64,000 nt of DNA from positions 2,976,001 to 3,040,000 of the forward strand of contig NZ_JAUSYZ010000001.1 of NCBI RefSeq assembly GCF_030817195.1. The letters run 5' to 3'. The stretch's first letter is position 1. Each line of letters begins with the position of its first letter. Shown here piece after piece: positions 18,623 through 27,178 of this stretch. The position numbers and the translations under genes were made by a program. The notes below the pieces were generated by a model that saw nothing but the letters and a program-made list of their open reading frames with translations, made no database searches and had not been told where the DNA came from. This DNA comes from Arthrobacter globiformis. GTDB lineage: Bacteria > Actinomycetota > Actinomycetes > Actinomycetales > Micrococcaceae.

Positions 18623-19051
18623 GTGTCCACCCTGCTCAACCCGTACATCAGCTTCCGTGACAACGCCCGCGATGCCATGACCTTCTACCAGTCGGTGTTC
18701 GGCGGTGAGCTGGCGCTCAGCACCTTCGGGGAGTTCCAGGCCAGTGAAGATCCCGCGGAGGCGGACAAGATCATGCATGGGATGCTGACCTCGGAGGGGC
18801 TCGTGCTCATGGGGGCCGACACGCCCAACTCCATGGATTACTCGCCGGGGACCAACATTTCCGTGTCGCTCAGCGGGGACGACGAGGCCGAACTGCGCGG
18901 CTACTACGACAAGTTGTCAGGCGAAGGTGGCTCAGTCACTGTGCCGATGGACAAGGCACCTTGGGGCGACATCTTCGGCATGTGCACCGACAGGTTCGGC
19001 ATCGCGTGGCTGGTCAACGTCAACACAGGCGCGGCAGCTCCTGCTTCCTAG
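18623..19051 (+). CDS. PhnB-like VOC-family protein
   Basis: 142 residues from a GTG with AGGAGAA upstream (18611-18617). The sequence LLNPYISFRDNARDAMTFYQSVFGGEL opens the first beta-alpha-beta-beta-beta unit; the second ends DIFGMCTDRFGIAWLVNV. This is the glyoxalase/VOC fold of the PhnB/3-demethylubiquinone-methyltransferase-like group. Members bind a metal or small molecule, but the function of this group is generally unassigned. It is not linked operonically to its neighbours. Confidence 0.85.
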   Translation: MSTLLNPYISFRDNARDAMTFYQSVFGGELALSTFGEFQASEDPAEADKIMHGMLTSEGLVLMGADTPNSMDYSPGTNISVSLSGDDEAELRGYYDKLSGEGGSVTVPMDKAPWGDIFGMCTDRFGIAWLVNVNTGAAAPAS

Positions 19052-19087
19052 CGACGAAGAAGGCATTTAAACGGCTTCGGGGCCGGT

Positions 19088-20059
19088 CTAGAGGTAGTCG
19101 CCGGCCCGTTCGCGCGCAATTTCCAGCAGGGTGGACTGGAAGGCCACCTCGGCCGGGGCGTAGACCTTGTCCTCGCGCTGCGCCAGCAGAACCCGCCGCA
19201 ACGGGGCAGCGGCACCCAGGCTCAGCACCTTCACGTCGGGATGCTGCAGTGCCACGGCAGTCTTGGGCACCATGGCCACACCCATACCCACGCTGACCAT
19301 GGCCTGGGCTTCCTGGTAGTCGTTGGCCAGGAAGGCAATCTTGGGTTCGAACCCGGTGTCGTGGGCGGAACGCTGCAGAACCTCGACGACGGGGTGGGCC
19401 TCGGCGCGCACAATCCAGGACTCGTTGCGCAGCTCCGCCATGCTTACCTGTTCCCGGTCGGCCAGCGGATGGCTGCGGGCCACCAGGATCACGGTGCTCT
19501 CCCGGAAGACCTCTGTGACCCGGATGGAGTCGTCCCGGAACGGATTCCACGGGTAGTCCCAGAGAAGGCACAGTCCCGTAGCCCCGGACTGCAGATCTGC
19601 CACGAGTTCATCGAAGCGGGCGCTGCGCAACGAGAGGTTGATGGCCGGATAGCGCTTCTTGAAGGTCCGGATGACGATTGGCAGGAAGGATCCGGCCAGG
19701 GTGGGGAAGGTGCCAACGGTAAGCGAACCGCGTTTGAGGCCGGCAATCTGGCCCAGGTCGGACCGGGCCGCCTGCATCTGCCAGATAATCTTGCGGGCGT
19801 GGCCAGCCAGCACCTGGCCGGCTTCGGTAGGCACTACCCCGCGGGAGCGGCGGGTGAGGAGAGGCTGCCCCACCTCTTGTTCGAGCTTACGCAGCTGCTG
19901 GGAGACAGCCGAGGGCGTGTACATCATGAGGTCTGCCGCGGCCGTGATGGAGCCCTGCTCCACCACTTCCAGCAGCAGGGCCAGGCGCCTGATATCGAAC
20001 AAGTCCTGGCTTTCATCGTTAAGCAACGCTTCGCCCTTCTTCGCATTTGGTTCATTCAC
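19088..20059 (-). CDS. LysR-family transcriptional regulator
   Basis: About 323 residues from a GTG at 20059; an ATG at 20095 and a TTG further in are alternatives, and no strong ribosome site decides. The N-terminal winged helix-turn-helix reads LALLLEVVEQGSITAAAD then YTPSAVSQQLRKLEQEVG. The rest is a periplasmic-binding-protein-like effector domain. It is divergent from the PrpF isomerase / MatC transporter pair, the usual arrangement for a LysR activator and its target. The inducer is probably the di- or tricarboxylate carried by that transporter (inference). Confidence 0.87.
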   Translation of the reverse strand: MNEPNAKKGEALLNDESQDLFDIRRLALLLEVVEQGSITAAADLMMYTPSAVSQQLRKLEQEVGQPLLTRRSRGVVPTEAGQVLAGHARKIIWQMQAARSDLGQIAGLKRGSLTVGTFPTLAGSFLPIVIRTFKKRYPAINLSLRSARFDELVADLQSGATGLCLLWDYPWNPFRDDSIRVTEVFRESTVILVARSHPLADREQVSMAELRNESWIVRAEAHPVVEVLQRSAHDTGFEPKIAFLANDYQEAQAMVSVGMGVAMVPKTAVALQHPDVKVLSLGAAAPLRRVLLAQREDKVYAPAEVAFQSTLLEIARERAGDYL

Positions 20060-20173
20060 TGTTAGGCGGCGGCCTGAACCTACGAGATGCCGCATCCGGA
20101 TAGGCCAGCGAGGGGAGAGATGCAGGGAACAGCCCTCTCCTTCGCGGTGAGTTAAGCATCCCTACATCCCCCA

Positions 20174-20191
20174 ACAATAATCCAACATTGT
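20174..20191. promoter_or_regulatory. Candidate LysR-type operator
   Basis: ACAAT-N8-ATTGT is an interrupted palindrome with LysR-box-like dimensions in the intergenic region between the LysR gene and the PrpF gene. Its AT-rich arms stand out from the GC-rich surroundings. Assignment to this regulator is by position only. Confidence 0.45.
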
Positions 20192-20265
20192 CTAAAAGTG
20201 TGATCTGGATCAATCTCTTCTCAGGCGCTGATAACGAAATCGAGCACGAGGAGAAGCGGTACACC

Positions 20266-21384
20266 ATGAAGATCCAAGCCCAATGGATGCGCGGAGGCAC
20301 CAGCAAGTGCTGGGTGTTCGAAGCGGAGCATCTTCAGGAGGCCGGCACCAGCCTCGATGTGCTGCTGCCGCGGCTGTTCGGCAGCCCGGACTCGCGCCAA
20401 ATCGACGGCGTCGGCGGAGCCACCTCGACTACGAGCAAGGCTGTGATCCTGCACCGGCCCGTCAGCGACGACGTCGACGTCGAGTACACCTTCGCCCAGG
20501 TGGGCATCGAAGAGGCCGCGGTGGACTGGGGCAGCAACTGCGGTAACGGCTCGGCGGTGGTGGGTCTGTACGCCATCGAGCAGGGGTGGGTGCCTCCCAC
20601 CGGCGACGTCACCCGGATCGTCACCCGCAACACCAATACCAACCAAATCATCGTCCAGCGCGTGCCCACCCCCGCCGGCGCTCTGGCAGCGGTTCCGGAC
20701 GCCCAGATGCCCGGCGTACCCTTCCCCGGCTACGCAGTGGGGCTGGGCTTCCAGGACCCTGCCGGCAAGACAACCGGTTCCCTGCTGCCCACCGGTGCGG
20801 CCACGGATACCATCACCGCCGGTGGAACCCGCTGGACAGTGTCCATGGTCGACGCCGGAGCTCCGGTGGTGATGGTCCGCGCCGAGGAGCTCGGCCTGGA
20901 CCCGGCGCGGTACGACAGCTGGCGCGCCGGTGTGGAGTTGCAACTGGATACCCTGGAGCTGATCCGGCGCCAGGCAGCGGTGCGGATGGGGCTGGTCGCC
21001 ACGACAGCGGAAGCGGCGCGGGCCATCCCCAAACTCGCCATCGTCGGTGCGCCCACCCAGGCCGACCCCGGCTGCGACGCCAACGTCATGATGCTCTCCA
21101 TGGGCAAACCCCACCCGGCCCTGGCCATCACCGGCAGCATCGCCCTGACCCTGGCCGCCCGCACCTCCGGCACCGTGCTGCACAGCATCACGGGTGACAG
21201 CCTGGGGAGCACGCTCCGGCTCCGGACGCCCGCCGGGGTCATCGAGACGTGGAGCGAGGAGCAGGGCAGGACGCTCCTCGTCGGCGTCGACCGCACGGCC
21301 CGCACGATCGCCACCACCATCATCCATCTCCCCGAGGACAGCGGCAGCGCCGTCGCTGCCTCCCTCGCGGGAGCAAATCGCTGA
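20266..21384 (+). CDS. PrpF-family isomerase (4-oxalomesaconate tautomerase / methylaconitate isomerase type)
   Basis: 372 residues from ATG 20266 with GAGGAGAAG upstream. The N-terminus (QWMRGGTSKCWVF) is the PrpF signature. The conserved Lys in GGATSTTSKAVIL and Cys in DWGSNCGNGSAVV correspond to catalytic residues of this DAP-epimerase-like fold. Family members move double bonds in unsaturated tricarboxylates: methylaconitate in the methylcitrate route, oxalomesaconate in gallate degradation. No aconitase or gallate gene is adjacent, so the substrate is open. The MatC-type carrier follows after ten bases and is surely co-transcribed. Confidence 0.87.
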   Translation: MKIQAQWMRGGTSKCWVFEAEHLQEAGTSLDVLLPRLFGSPDSRQIDGVGGATSTTSKAVILHRPVSDDVDVEYTFAQVGIEEAAVDWGSNCGNGSAVVGLYAIEQGWVPPTGDVTRIVTRNTNTNQIIVQRVPTPAGALAAVPDAQMPGVPFPGYAVGLGFQDPAGKTTGSLLPTGAATDTITAGGTRWTVSMVDAGAPVVMVRAEELGLDPARYDSWRAGVELQLDTLELIRRQAAVRMGLVATTAEAARAIPKLAIVGAPTQADPGCDANVMMLSMGKPHPALAITGSIALTLAARTSGTVLHSITGDSLGSTLRLRTPAGVIETWSEEQGRTLLVGVDRTARTIATTIIHLPEDSGSAVAASLAGANR

Positions 21385-21394
21385 GGAGACCATC

Positions 21395-22843
21395 ATGACC
21401 AAGACTGAGACCCGCACCATTGCCGCTGCGGGCGAGACCCGCGGCGAAGACACCAGGCGTCCCACCCGACGCCGCCGTATCCTACTGGTGGCGGTGGCCG
21501 CCGGTTTCGCGATCCTGGCGTTGATTGCCCTCATGCTGGGGGGTGACATCTTCAACCCGGCGGCCACCGCGGAACGGGAGCCCACCATGACCGCTGTGCA
21601 GATCATCCCGCTCGTCATCCTTGTGGTTATGTTCGTCGTCGCCACGAAGTGGCCGCTGAACATCGGCGTCATGGGGCTGGTCGCATCCTTCGGCGTCGGC
21701 TACTTCATGCTTGGAATGACCGACAAGCAGATCCTTGAAGAATTCCCGGCCAGCATCGTCCTGACGATCATCGGCGTCACCTACTTCTTCAGCATGGCCC
21801 AGCGGAACGGGACCATCGACATCATCGTCCGGACCTGCGTGCGCCTCGTCAGGGGCAAGACGATGCTGTTGCCGTGGGTGTTCTTCCTGATCGCTGCCGC
21901 GCTGACATCCTTGGGCACCTTCTCACCGGCCGCCGTCGCGCTGCTGGCACCGGCGGCCATCGGATTCGCCTACGAGTCGCGCATCCACCCCGTGCTGATG
22001 GGCGCGTTCATCATCAACGGTGCCCACGCCGGCGGCTTCTCGCCACTCTCGGTGGCGGGCGTACTGGTGCACGACATCGCACTGAAGAACGACTTTCCCA
22101 TTTCCCAGGGCGCACTCTTCGCCGCCAGCTTCGCCGTCAACCTCATCCTCTCCGCACTGACAGTGGTCCTGTTCGCCCTCATCGGCAAACTGCGCGACAG
22201 CCACGGCGGCCAGCACGCCGACGTCGACACCTCCCGCACCGGCCGTCCCCATGGCCAGCAAATCTTCACGCTGGCCCTGATCGCCGTGATGCTGGTGTGC
22301 ACCCTGGGCTTCCACATGCCCATCGGCTTTGTGGCCCTCTCCGCCGGCCTCCTGCTGGCGTTCGTGAACATCAAGGAACACCGGACCTTCGTGGGCGGAG
22401 TCTCCTGGTCCACCGTCCTGCTGGTCGCCGGAATGATCACCTACGTCTCCCTGCTCCAGCACGTGGGCGTCATCGACACCCTCGCCGAGCAGGCCCTGGC
22501 ACTGGGCGCACCGCTGCTCATCGCACTGGTCCTCTGCTACGTGATCGGCGTCGGCTCAGCCTTCGCCTCCTCCACCGCCTTGCTGACCGCGTTCATCCCG
22601 CTGGCCGGCCCGCTGCTGGCCACGAGCTCGCTGAGCGCGTCCGGAACGGTGGCGGCCCTCGCGATCGCGGCCACCGTCGTGGACGTCTCGCCCTTCTCCA
22701 CCGACGGTGCCCTGGTGGTCGCCAACGCCCGCGAGGACGACCGGCAGCGCGTCTACAAGCAGTTGATGATGTATGCCGGGGGTGTCGTGCTGGTCGCCCC
22801 GGCCCTGGCCTGGGCACTGCTGGTACCCACCGGCATCATGTAA
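21395..22843 (+). CDS. MatC-like dicarboxylate transporter
   Basis: 482 residues from ATG 21395 with GAGGAGA six bases upstream. A basic N-terminal tail (RRPTRRRR) precedes about 12 hydrophobic segments. The N-terminal half resembles the dicarboxylate-carrier MatC domain, and the pattern NGAHAGGFSPLSVAGVLVHD followed by a second half ending in TVVDVSPFSTDGALVVANA is typical of ion-transporter-superfamily C4-dicarboxylate carriers. Transport of malonate, an unsaturated tri/dicarboxylate or a related acid is likely. It ends before a strong terminator at 23003-23034. Confidence 0.85.
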   Translation: MTKTETRTIAAAGETRGEDTRRPTRRRRILLVAVAAGFAILALIALMLGGDIFNPAATAEREPTMTAVQIIPLVILVVMFVVATKWPLNIGVMGLVASFGVGYFMLGMTDKQILEEFPASIVLTIIGVTYFFSMAQRNGTIDIIVRTCVRLVRGKTMLLPWVFFLIAAALTSLGTFSPAAVALLAPAAIGFAYESRIHPVLMGAFIINGAHAGGFSPLSVAGVLVHDIALKNDFPISQGALFAASFAVNLILSALTVVLFALIGKLRDSHGGQHADVDTSRTGRPHGQQIFTLALIAVMLVCTLGFHMPIGFVALSAGLLLAFVNIKEHRTFVGGVSWSTVLLVAGMITYVSLLQHVGVIDTLAEQALALGAPLLIALVLCYVIGVGSAFASSTALLTAFIPLAGPLLATSSLSASGTVAALAIAATVVDVSPFSTDGALVVANAREDDRQRVYKQLMMYAGGVVLVAPALAWALLVPTGIM

Positions 22844-23002
22844 CCGGTCCCAACACCGCGATCTGCGGACGGACCCTCATCATCCAGAACAGCTGGAGAT
22901 CCATGACTGCCGGACACACCCGGCATGCGTCGGTCCCCGACCCTGCACTCCATCGCAACAGGTAGCCCGAAGGACGGGCGCGGGACGCGGGTCCGCACGC
23001 AG

Positions 23003-23034
23003 AAGGCAGGGAGACGGCAACGTCTCCCTGCCTT
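23003..23034. terminator. Bidirectional hairpin terminator after the MatC gene
   Basis: Fourteen-base arms AAGGCAGGGAGACG and its exact complement flank a GCAA tetraloop. The hairpin lies between the convergent MatC and phosphoketolase genes; a T5 run occurs about 25 bases further on the plus strand. Confidence 0.75.
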
Positions 23035-23082
23035 CGCCGCAAGCCCGCGCAGCGACGCTTTTTGAGTGTCCCAACCGGCTGT

Positions 23083-25509
23083 TCAGGAACCTGGCGGCGA
23101 CCAGACCCACTCGCGGATATCGGGCAGGTCTTCGAAGTGCTCCCTGATGTACCCGGCGTGGGCGTCCAACTGCTGGTTGCAGTGGTCGGCCAGGGCCTCC
23201 GCGCCGTCGAAATGCCGAGGCATCCGGCGGAGTGCCTCCAGTGCCAGGTGGTAGCGGCTCATCCGGTTGAGCACCACCATGTCGAACGGCGTGGTGGTGG
23301 TGCCCTGCTGGCTGTAGCCGCGGACGTGGAACCTCTCCGGGTTCGGCCGGCCGTGCAGGAGCTGGTGGAAGGAACGGGCGTAGCCGTGCCAGGCCACGAT
23401 CACCTCGCCGGTGTCCGTAAACAGCGAAGTGAACGTCCCGTCGTCGAGCCCGTGGGGGTGCACGTCCCGCGGCGGAAGCACCATGGCGTCCATGACGTTC
23501 ACCACGCGCACGGTGGCCTCCGGAACGTGGCGCTGCAACAGCCAGGCGGCCGCCAGTGCCTCCTCGGTGGGGATGTCGCCGGCGCAGGCGAGAATGATGT
23601 CGGGTTCAGCGCTGCTGCCATTCTCGTTGCCGGCCCAATCCCACCGGGACGCTCCTGCCTCGGCGTGCGCGTGGGCTTCCGCCAGTGTGAGGTACTGGGG
23701 ATGGGACTGCTTGTCGACGACGACCAGGTTCACGTAGTCCTTGCTGCGCAGGGCGTGCTCTGCGGCCGCCAGCAGCGTGTTGGTGTCCGGCGGCAGGTAG
23801 ATCCTCGTCACCTCGCCGGACAGGGACAGCACGGTGTCGATCAGGCCCGGGCCCTGGTGGCTGAAGCCGTTGTGGTCATTGCGCCAGCACGTGGAGGTCA
23901 GCAGGATGTTCAGGCTCGGCACCGGTGAACGCCACTCCAGCTCCCGGGCGTGCTGCAGCCATTTGGCGTGCTGGACGGTCATGGAGGCGCTGACCATGGC
24001 GAACGCCTCGTAGCTGGCGAAGAACCCGTGCCGGCCCGTCAGCAGGTAGCCCTCCAGCCAGCCCTGGCACAGGTGCTCGGAGAGCACCTCCATCACGCGC
24101 CCGTCCGCCGAGACGTGGTCATCCCCGTCGCTTCCGGGCAGCAGGAGGCAGCGGTCGGTGGCCTCGAAGACGGCGCCCAGCCTGTTGCTGTTGGTCTCGT
24201 CCGGGCAGAAAAGCCGGAACCGGGGGTTGTCCTCCGTCCCGGTGTAGAGGTCGCGGAACAGCTCACCCAGCGGCTTGGTGGTTTCGATGCTGGTGGAGCC
24301 CGGCCGTCCGGGGTCGACGGCATACTGCGCGAGGTCGGGAATCTCCAGCGGGACGGACGGCTGGCCGTTGGCCCAGGGTGCGGCCCCCATCCGGAGCCTG
24401 CCTTCAGGTGCCAGTGCGGCCAGTTCGGGCAGGAGCCGGCCGCCGTCGTCGAACAGCGATTCCGGCTGGTAGGAGCGCATCCACTGCTCCAGCTGCGCCA
24501 GGTGCTCCGGATCGTCCTTGACGCCGGACAGGGGAACCTGGTGCGCACGGAACGTACCTTCCACCGGGCTGCCGTCCACGGTTTCCGGGCCCGTCCACCC
24601 CTTGGGCGTGCGCAGGATGATCGCCGGCCAGGGTGCCGCCGTCGTTCGATTTCGCGTTAGATTGCGGCCGGTTCCGGTATCGCCGGAACCGGCTTCCCGG
24701 GTGTCCCGCTGGATGCCCCGGATCGAGGCATACGCATTGTCGAGCGCGGCGGCCAGGGCCCGGTGGACCTCCTCAGGCTGGTCGCCGGAGACCGTCACGG
24801 GCTCCCAGCCGTTGGCGCGCAGCAGCGCCTCAACATCTTCGTCAGACCGGCGGCCCAGGACAGTAGGGCCGGAAATTTTGGCCCCGTTGAGGTGCAGGAT
24901 GGGCAGGACCCCGCCGTCCCGCACGGGGTTGAGGAAGAACGGTGCCGTCCAGGAGGCGGCGAGCGGGCCGGTCTCGGCTTCGCCGTCGCCCACCACGCAG
25001 GCGGCAATGAGTCCGGGGTTGTCCATCACCGCGCCGGTGGCGTGCATGAGTGAATAGCCCAGCTCGCCGCCCTCGTGGATGGATCCGGGCGTGGCGGGGC
25101 CCACGTGGCTGCCCACGCCGCCCGGCGTCGAAAACTGCCGTGCCAGCCGGTGCAGGCCGGCAGCGTCGCGGCTGACGTCGGGGTAGATCTCGGAGTAGGT
25201 GCCTTCGAGGTAGACGTTCGCCACCACGGACGGTCCGCCGTGGCCCGGCCCGGCGATGAACAGGACCTCGGCAGACGTATTCCTGATCAGGCGGTTCAGG
25301 TGGGCGTAGATCAGCGACAGCCCGGGTCCGGTGCCCCAGTGGCCCAGCAGCCGCGGCTTGATGTGTTCCGGCCGCAGCGGCTCCCGAAGCAATGCATTGT
25401 CCTGGAGGTAGATCTGGGCCACCGTCAGGTAGTTCGCCGCGCTCCAGTAGCGGTGGAGGAGGTCCAGTTCGTCGTCCGAAATTGCCCCGTTTGCCCCGGC
25501 CATGCCCAT
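23083..25509 (-). CDS. xfp: Phosphoketolase (xylulose-5-P / fructose-6-P)
   Basis: 808 residues from ATG 25509, with GGAAGG seven bases upstream. Thiamine-diphosphate enzyme that splits xylulose-5-phosphate (and often fructose-6-phosphate) with phosphate to acetyl-phosphate. Signatures include HWGTGPGLSLIYAHLNRLI, GPGHGGPS, GGVGSHVGPATPGSIHEGGE with DGEAETGPLA, and near the C-terminus YSQQGTTTTPFDMVVLN. A short Gly/Thr/Arg-rich insert (about SGDTGTGRNLTRNRTTA) interrupts the region before PWPAIILRTPKGWTGP. No acetate kinase or xylulose gene is adjacent. An earlier in-frame ATG at 25551 lacks a ribosome site. Confidence 0.94.
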   Translation of the reverse strand: MGMAGANGAISDDELDLLHRYWSAANYLTVAQIYLQDNALLREPLRPEHIKPRLLGHWGTGPGLSLIYAHLNRLIRNTSAEVLFIAGPGHGGPSVVANVYLEGTYSEIYPDVSRDAAGLHRLARQFSTPGGVGSHVGPATPGSIHEGGELGYSLMHATGAVMDNPGLIAACVVGDGEAETGPLAASWTAPFFLNPVRDGGVLPILHLNGAKISGPTVLGRRSDEDVEALLRANGWEPVTVSGDQPEEVHRALAAALDNAYASIRGIQRDTREAGSGDTGTGRNLTRNRTTAAPWPAIILRTPKGWTGPETVDGSPVEGTFRAHQVPLSGVKDDPEHLAQLEQWMRSYQPESLFDDGGRLLPELAALAPEGRLRMGAAPWANGQPSVPLEIPDLAQYAVDPGRPGSTSIETTKPLGELFRDLYTGTEDNPRFRLFCPDETNSNRLGAVFEATDRCLLLPGSDGDDHVSADGRVMEVLSEHLCQGWLEGYLLTGRHGFFASYEAFAMVSASMTVQHAKWLQHARELEWRSPVPSLNILLTSTCWRNDHNGFSHQGPGLIDTVLSLSGEVTRIYLPPDTNTLLAAAEHALRSKDYVNLVVVDKQSHPQYLTLAEAHAHAEAGASRWDWAGNENGSSAEPDIILACAGDIPTEEALAAAWLLQRHVPEATVRVVNVMDAMVLPPRDVHPHGLDDGTFTSLFTDTGEVIVAWHGYARSFHQLLHGRPNPERFHVRGYSQQGTTTTPFDMVVLNRMSRYHLALEALRRMPRHFDGAEALADHCNQQLDAHAGYIREHFEDLPDIREWVWSPPGS

Positions 25510-25575
25510 GAATGTGCCTTCCGTCGGATCCGTTCCCGCGCTGACGGGCACAGTCTACCCCGGCGTTTTGGCCGC

Positions 25576-25605
25576 CCTCAGATCCACATTGGGCCTCAGA
25601 TCCAC
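25576..25605. repeat. 12-bp direct repeat across the isomerase stop codon
   Basis: CCTCAGATCCAC occurs at 25576-25587 and 25594-25605, period 18. The second copy contains the stop codon (25596-25598, minus strand) and final codons of the maleylpyruvate isomerase gene. Confidence 0.65.
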
Positions 25606-26348
25606 TTCGGGGCGGCGGGAACCTCGGACAGCACCTCCGTCCCGAGGGCGGCGGTGACGCCGCTGGCGCCGCGGCCGGTGGCCCATTCGACGACGGCGGG
25701 CAGGGGACCGGTGATGATCGTCGGGTCAGGGGCGCTGGTGTCCCCGAACGTCAGATCGGTGCCGCTGACCTTGATGAACAGTCCAGCGTCGGTGCCGCGG
25801 GTTTTCCAGGCGCCGGTGATGTCCCGCAGCAGCCGCTCCAGGACCGGGGCGGGGATGTCGTTGAAAGTTGCCCCGTTGCTGAGGTCGACGGCGTGGATCC
25901 AGACTTCGCGGGTGCGCATCCAGACGATTTCCGATGCCGGGACGGTGCGGCCCTGGACGGTCTTCACTTCGTTGGCCCAGTCCCGGTCCGGCAGGTCGCG
26001 CCATTCGACGGACAGGTGCACGGCGGAGTGGTCGAAGAGGTTCCGCAGGGCGATCGGGGAGAGGGTGGCGCCAAAGTTGATCTCGTGGTCCCGGACCTCG
26101 GTGGAGGGATACATGGGTGTCTCCACCCCGGTGCCGGCCCATTCCGCCAGGCGGGCGATCGCGCGGGCGTTGTAGCCGACGTGGGCCACGACGTGACGGC
26201 GCGTCCAGCCGGGAAGGAGGGAGCCGCCGTCGAGCTCTTGGTCGGTGAGTTCGTTGAGTTTGCGGGCGAAGAACGCGGTGCCCCGCCGGGCCTGCAGGAG
26301 TTCTTCCTGCAGGCCCGGGTCGGTGGCGAGGTCGGTGCGGGCGACCAT
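25596..26348 (-). CDS. Mycothiol-dependent maleylpyruvate isomerase
   Basis: 250 residues with the DinB/MDMPI fold. The N-terminal helical bundle carries LLPGWTRRHVVAHVGYNARAI, whose His belongs to the metal site of this family. It isomerises maleylpyruvate, the product of gentisate ring cleavage, to fumarylpyruvate using mycothiol as cofactor. The start ATG overlaps the stop of the upstream FAH gene by one base (TGATG), so it is the last gene of the dioxygenase-hydrolase-isomerase operon. A mycothiol enzyme confirms an actinobacterial host. Confidence 0.9.
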   Translation of the reverse strand: MVARTDLATDPGLQEELLQARRGTAFFARKLNELTDQELDGGSLLPGWTRRHVVAHVGYNARAIARLAEWAGTGVETPMYPSTEVRDHEINFGATLSPIALRNLFDHSAVHLSVEWRDLPDRDWANEVKTVQGRTVPASEIVWMRTREVWIHAVDLSNGATFNDIPAPVLERLLRDITGAWKTRGTDAGLFIKVSGTDLTFGDTSAPDPTIITGPLPAVVEWATGRGASGVTAALGTEVLSEVPAAPKWI

Positions 26349-27178
26349 CAGGCCTCCTTGACCACGCGGTTGGTCAGCTGGCCCAGGCCATCAATGGTGG
26401 TGACCAGGGCCTGGCCGTCCTGCAGGTAGCGCTTGGGGTCCTGGGCGTGCCCCACGCCGCCGGGGGTGCCGGTGGCGATCACGTCGCCGGGGTTCAGCGT
26501 GATGATGGTGGAGATGTAGGAGACCAGATATTCGGGGGTGAAGACGAGGTCCCCGGTGGGGGTCTGCTGCTGGATGTCGCCGTCCACGGCGGAGGTCATG
26601 AGGGGCCCGGCGGTGAATTCGTCCTTGGTGACGAGGGCGGGGCCGAACGGGGTGGAGTTTTCCCAGGTCTTGCCCTGCAGCCACTGGACGGTGCGGAACT
26701 GGTAGTCGCGCATGCTGATGTCGTTCAGCACGGAGTAGCCGGCGATGTGGTCTGCGGCGTCGGCTTCGCTGATCCGGCGCCCGGTTTTGCCGATCACGAC
26801 GGCGAGTTCGGCTTCCCAGTCCACCGTGTCGGATTCCTGCGGCAACGCGAGGTCGTCGTTCGGGCCGATCAGGGATTCGGCGTATTTGGCGAACAGGGTG
26901 GGGTGTTCGGGGACTTCCCTCCCCATTTCCTTGATGTGGTTCCGGTAGTTGTGGCCCACGCAGATGATCTTGCCCGGGGCCGGGACAACGGCCTCGAGGT
27001 CGGCGCCGTCGAGCGCGTGCGTTGCGCCGTTGGCCGCGTGGGCGATCGACTCCCAGGCGGAGTCTTTCAGAAGGGCGCCGACGTCGGTGAACCCGTCGAT
27101 CTCGGTCAGGGTGTTCCCGTCCTGGCGGACGGCGACCGTGCTCGTGCCTTCGGGGAGGCGGAGGGTGAGGAGTCTCAT
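26348..27178 (-). CDS. FAH-family hydrolase, probable fumarylpyruvate hydrolase
   Basis: 276 residues. The C-terminal FAH domain starts at KIICVGHNYRNHIKEMG; the metal-binding acidic residues are in DWEAELAVVIGK, and the domain closes with GDVIATGTPGGVGHA. In this operon the expected reaction is fumarylpyruvate to fumarate plus pyruvate, the last step of the gentisate pathway. Its ATG overlaps the dioxygenase stop by one base (TAATG) and its own stop overlaps the isomerase start by one base. Confidence 0.92.
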   Translation of the reverse strand: MRLLTLRLPEGTSTVAVRQDGNTLTEIDGFTDVGALLKDSAWESIAHAANGATHALDGADLEAVVPAPGKIICVGHNYRNHIKEMGREVPEHPTLFAKYAESLIGPNDDLALPQESDTVDWEAELAVVIGKTGRRISEADAADHIAGYSVLNDISMRDYQFRTVQWLQGKTWENSTPFGPALVTKDEFTAGPLMTSAVDGDIQQQTPTGDLVFTPEYLVSYISTIITLNPGDVIATGTPGGVGHAQDPKRYLQDGQALVTTIDGLGQLTNRVVKEA

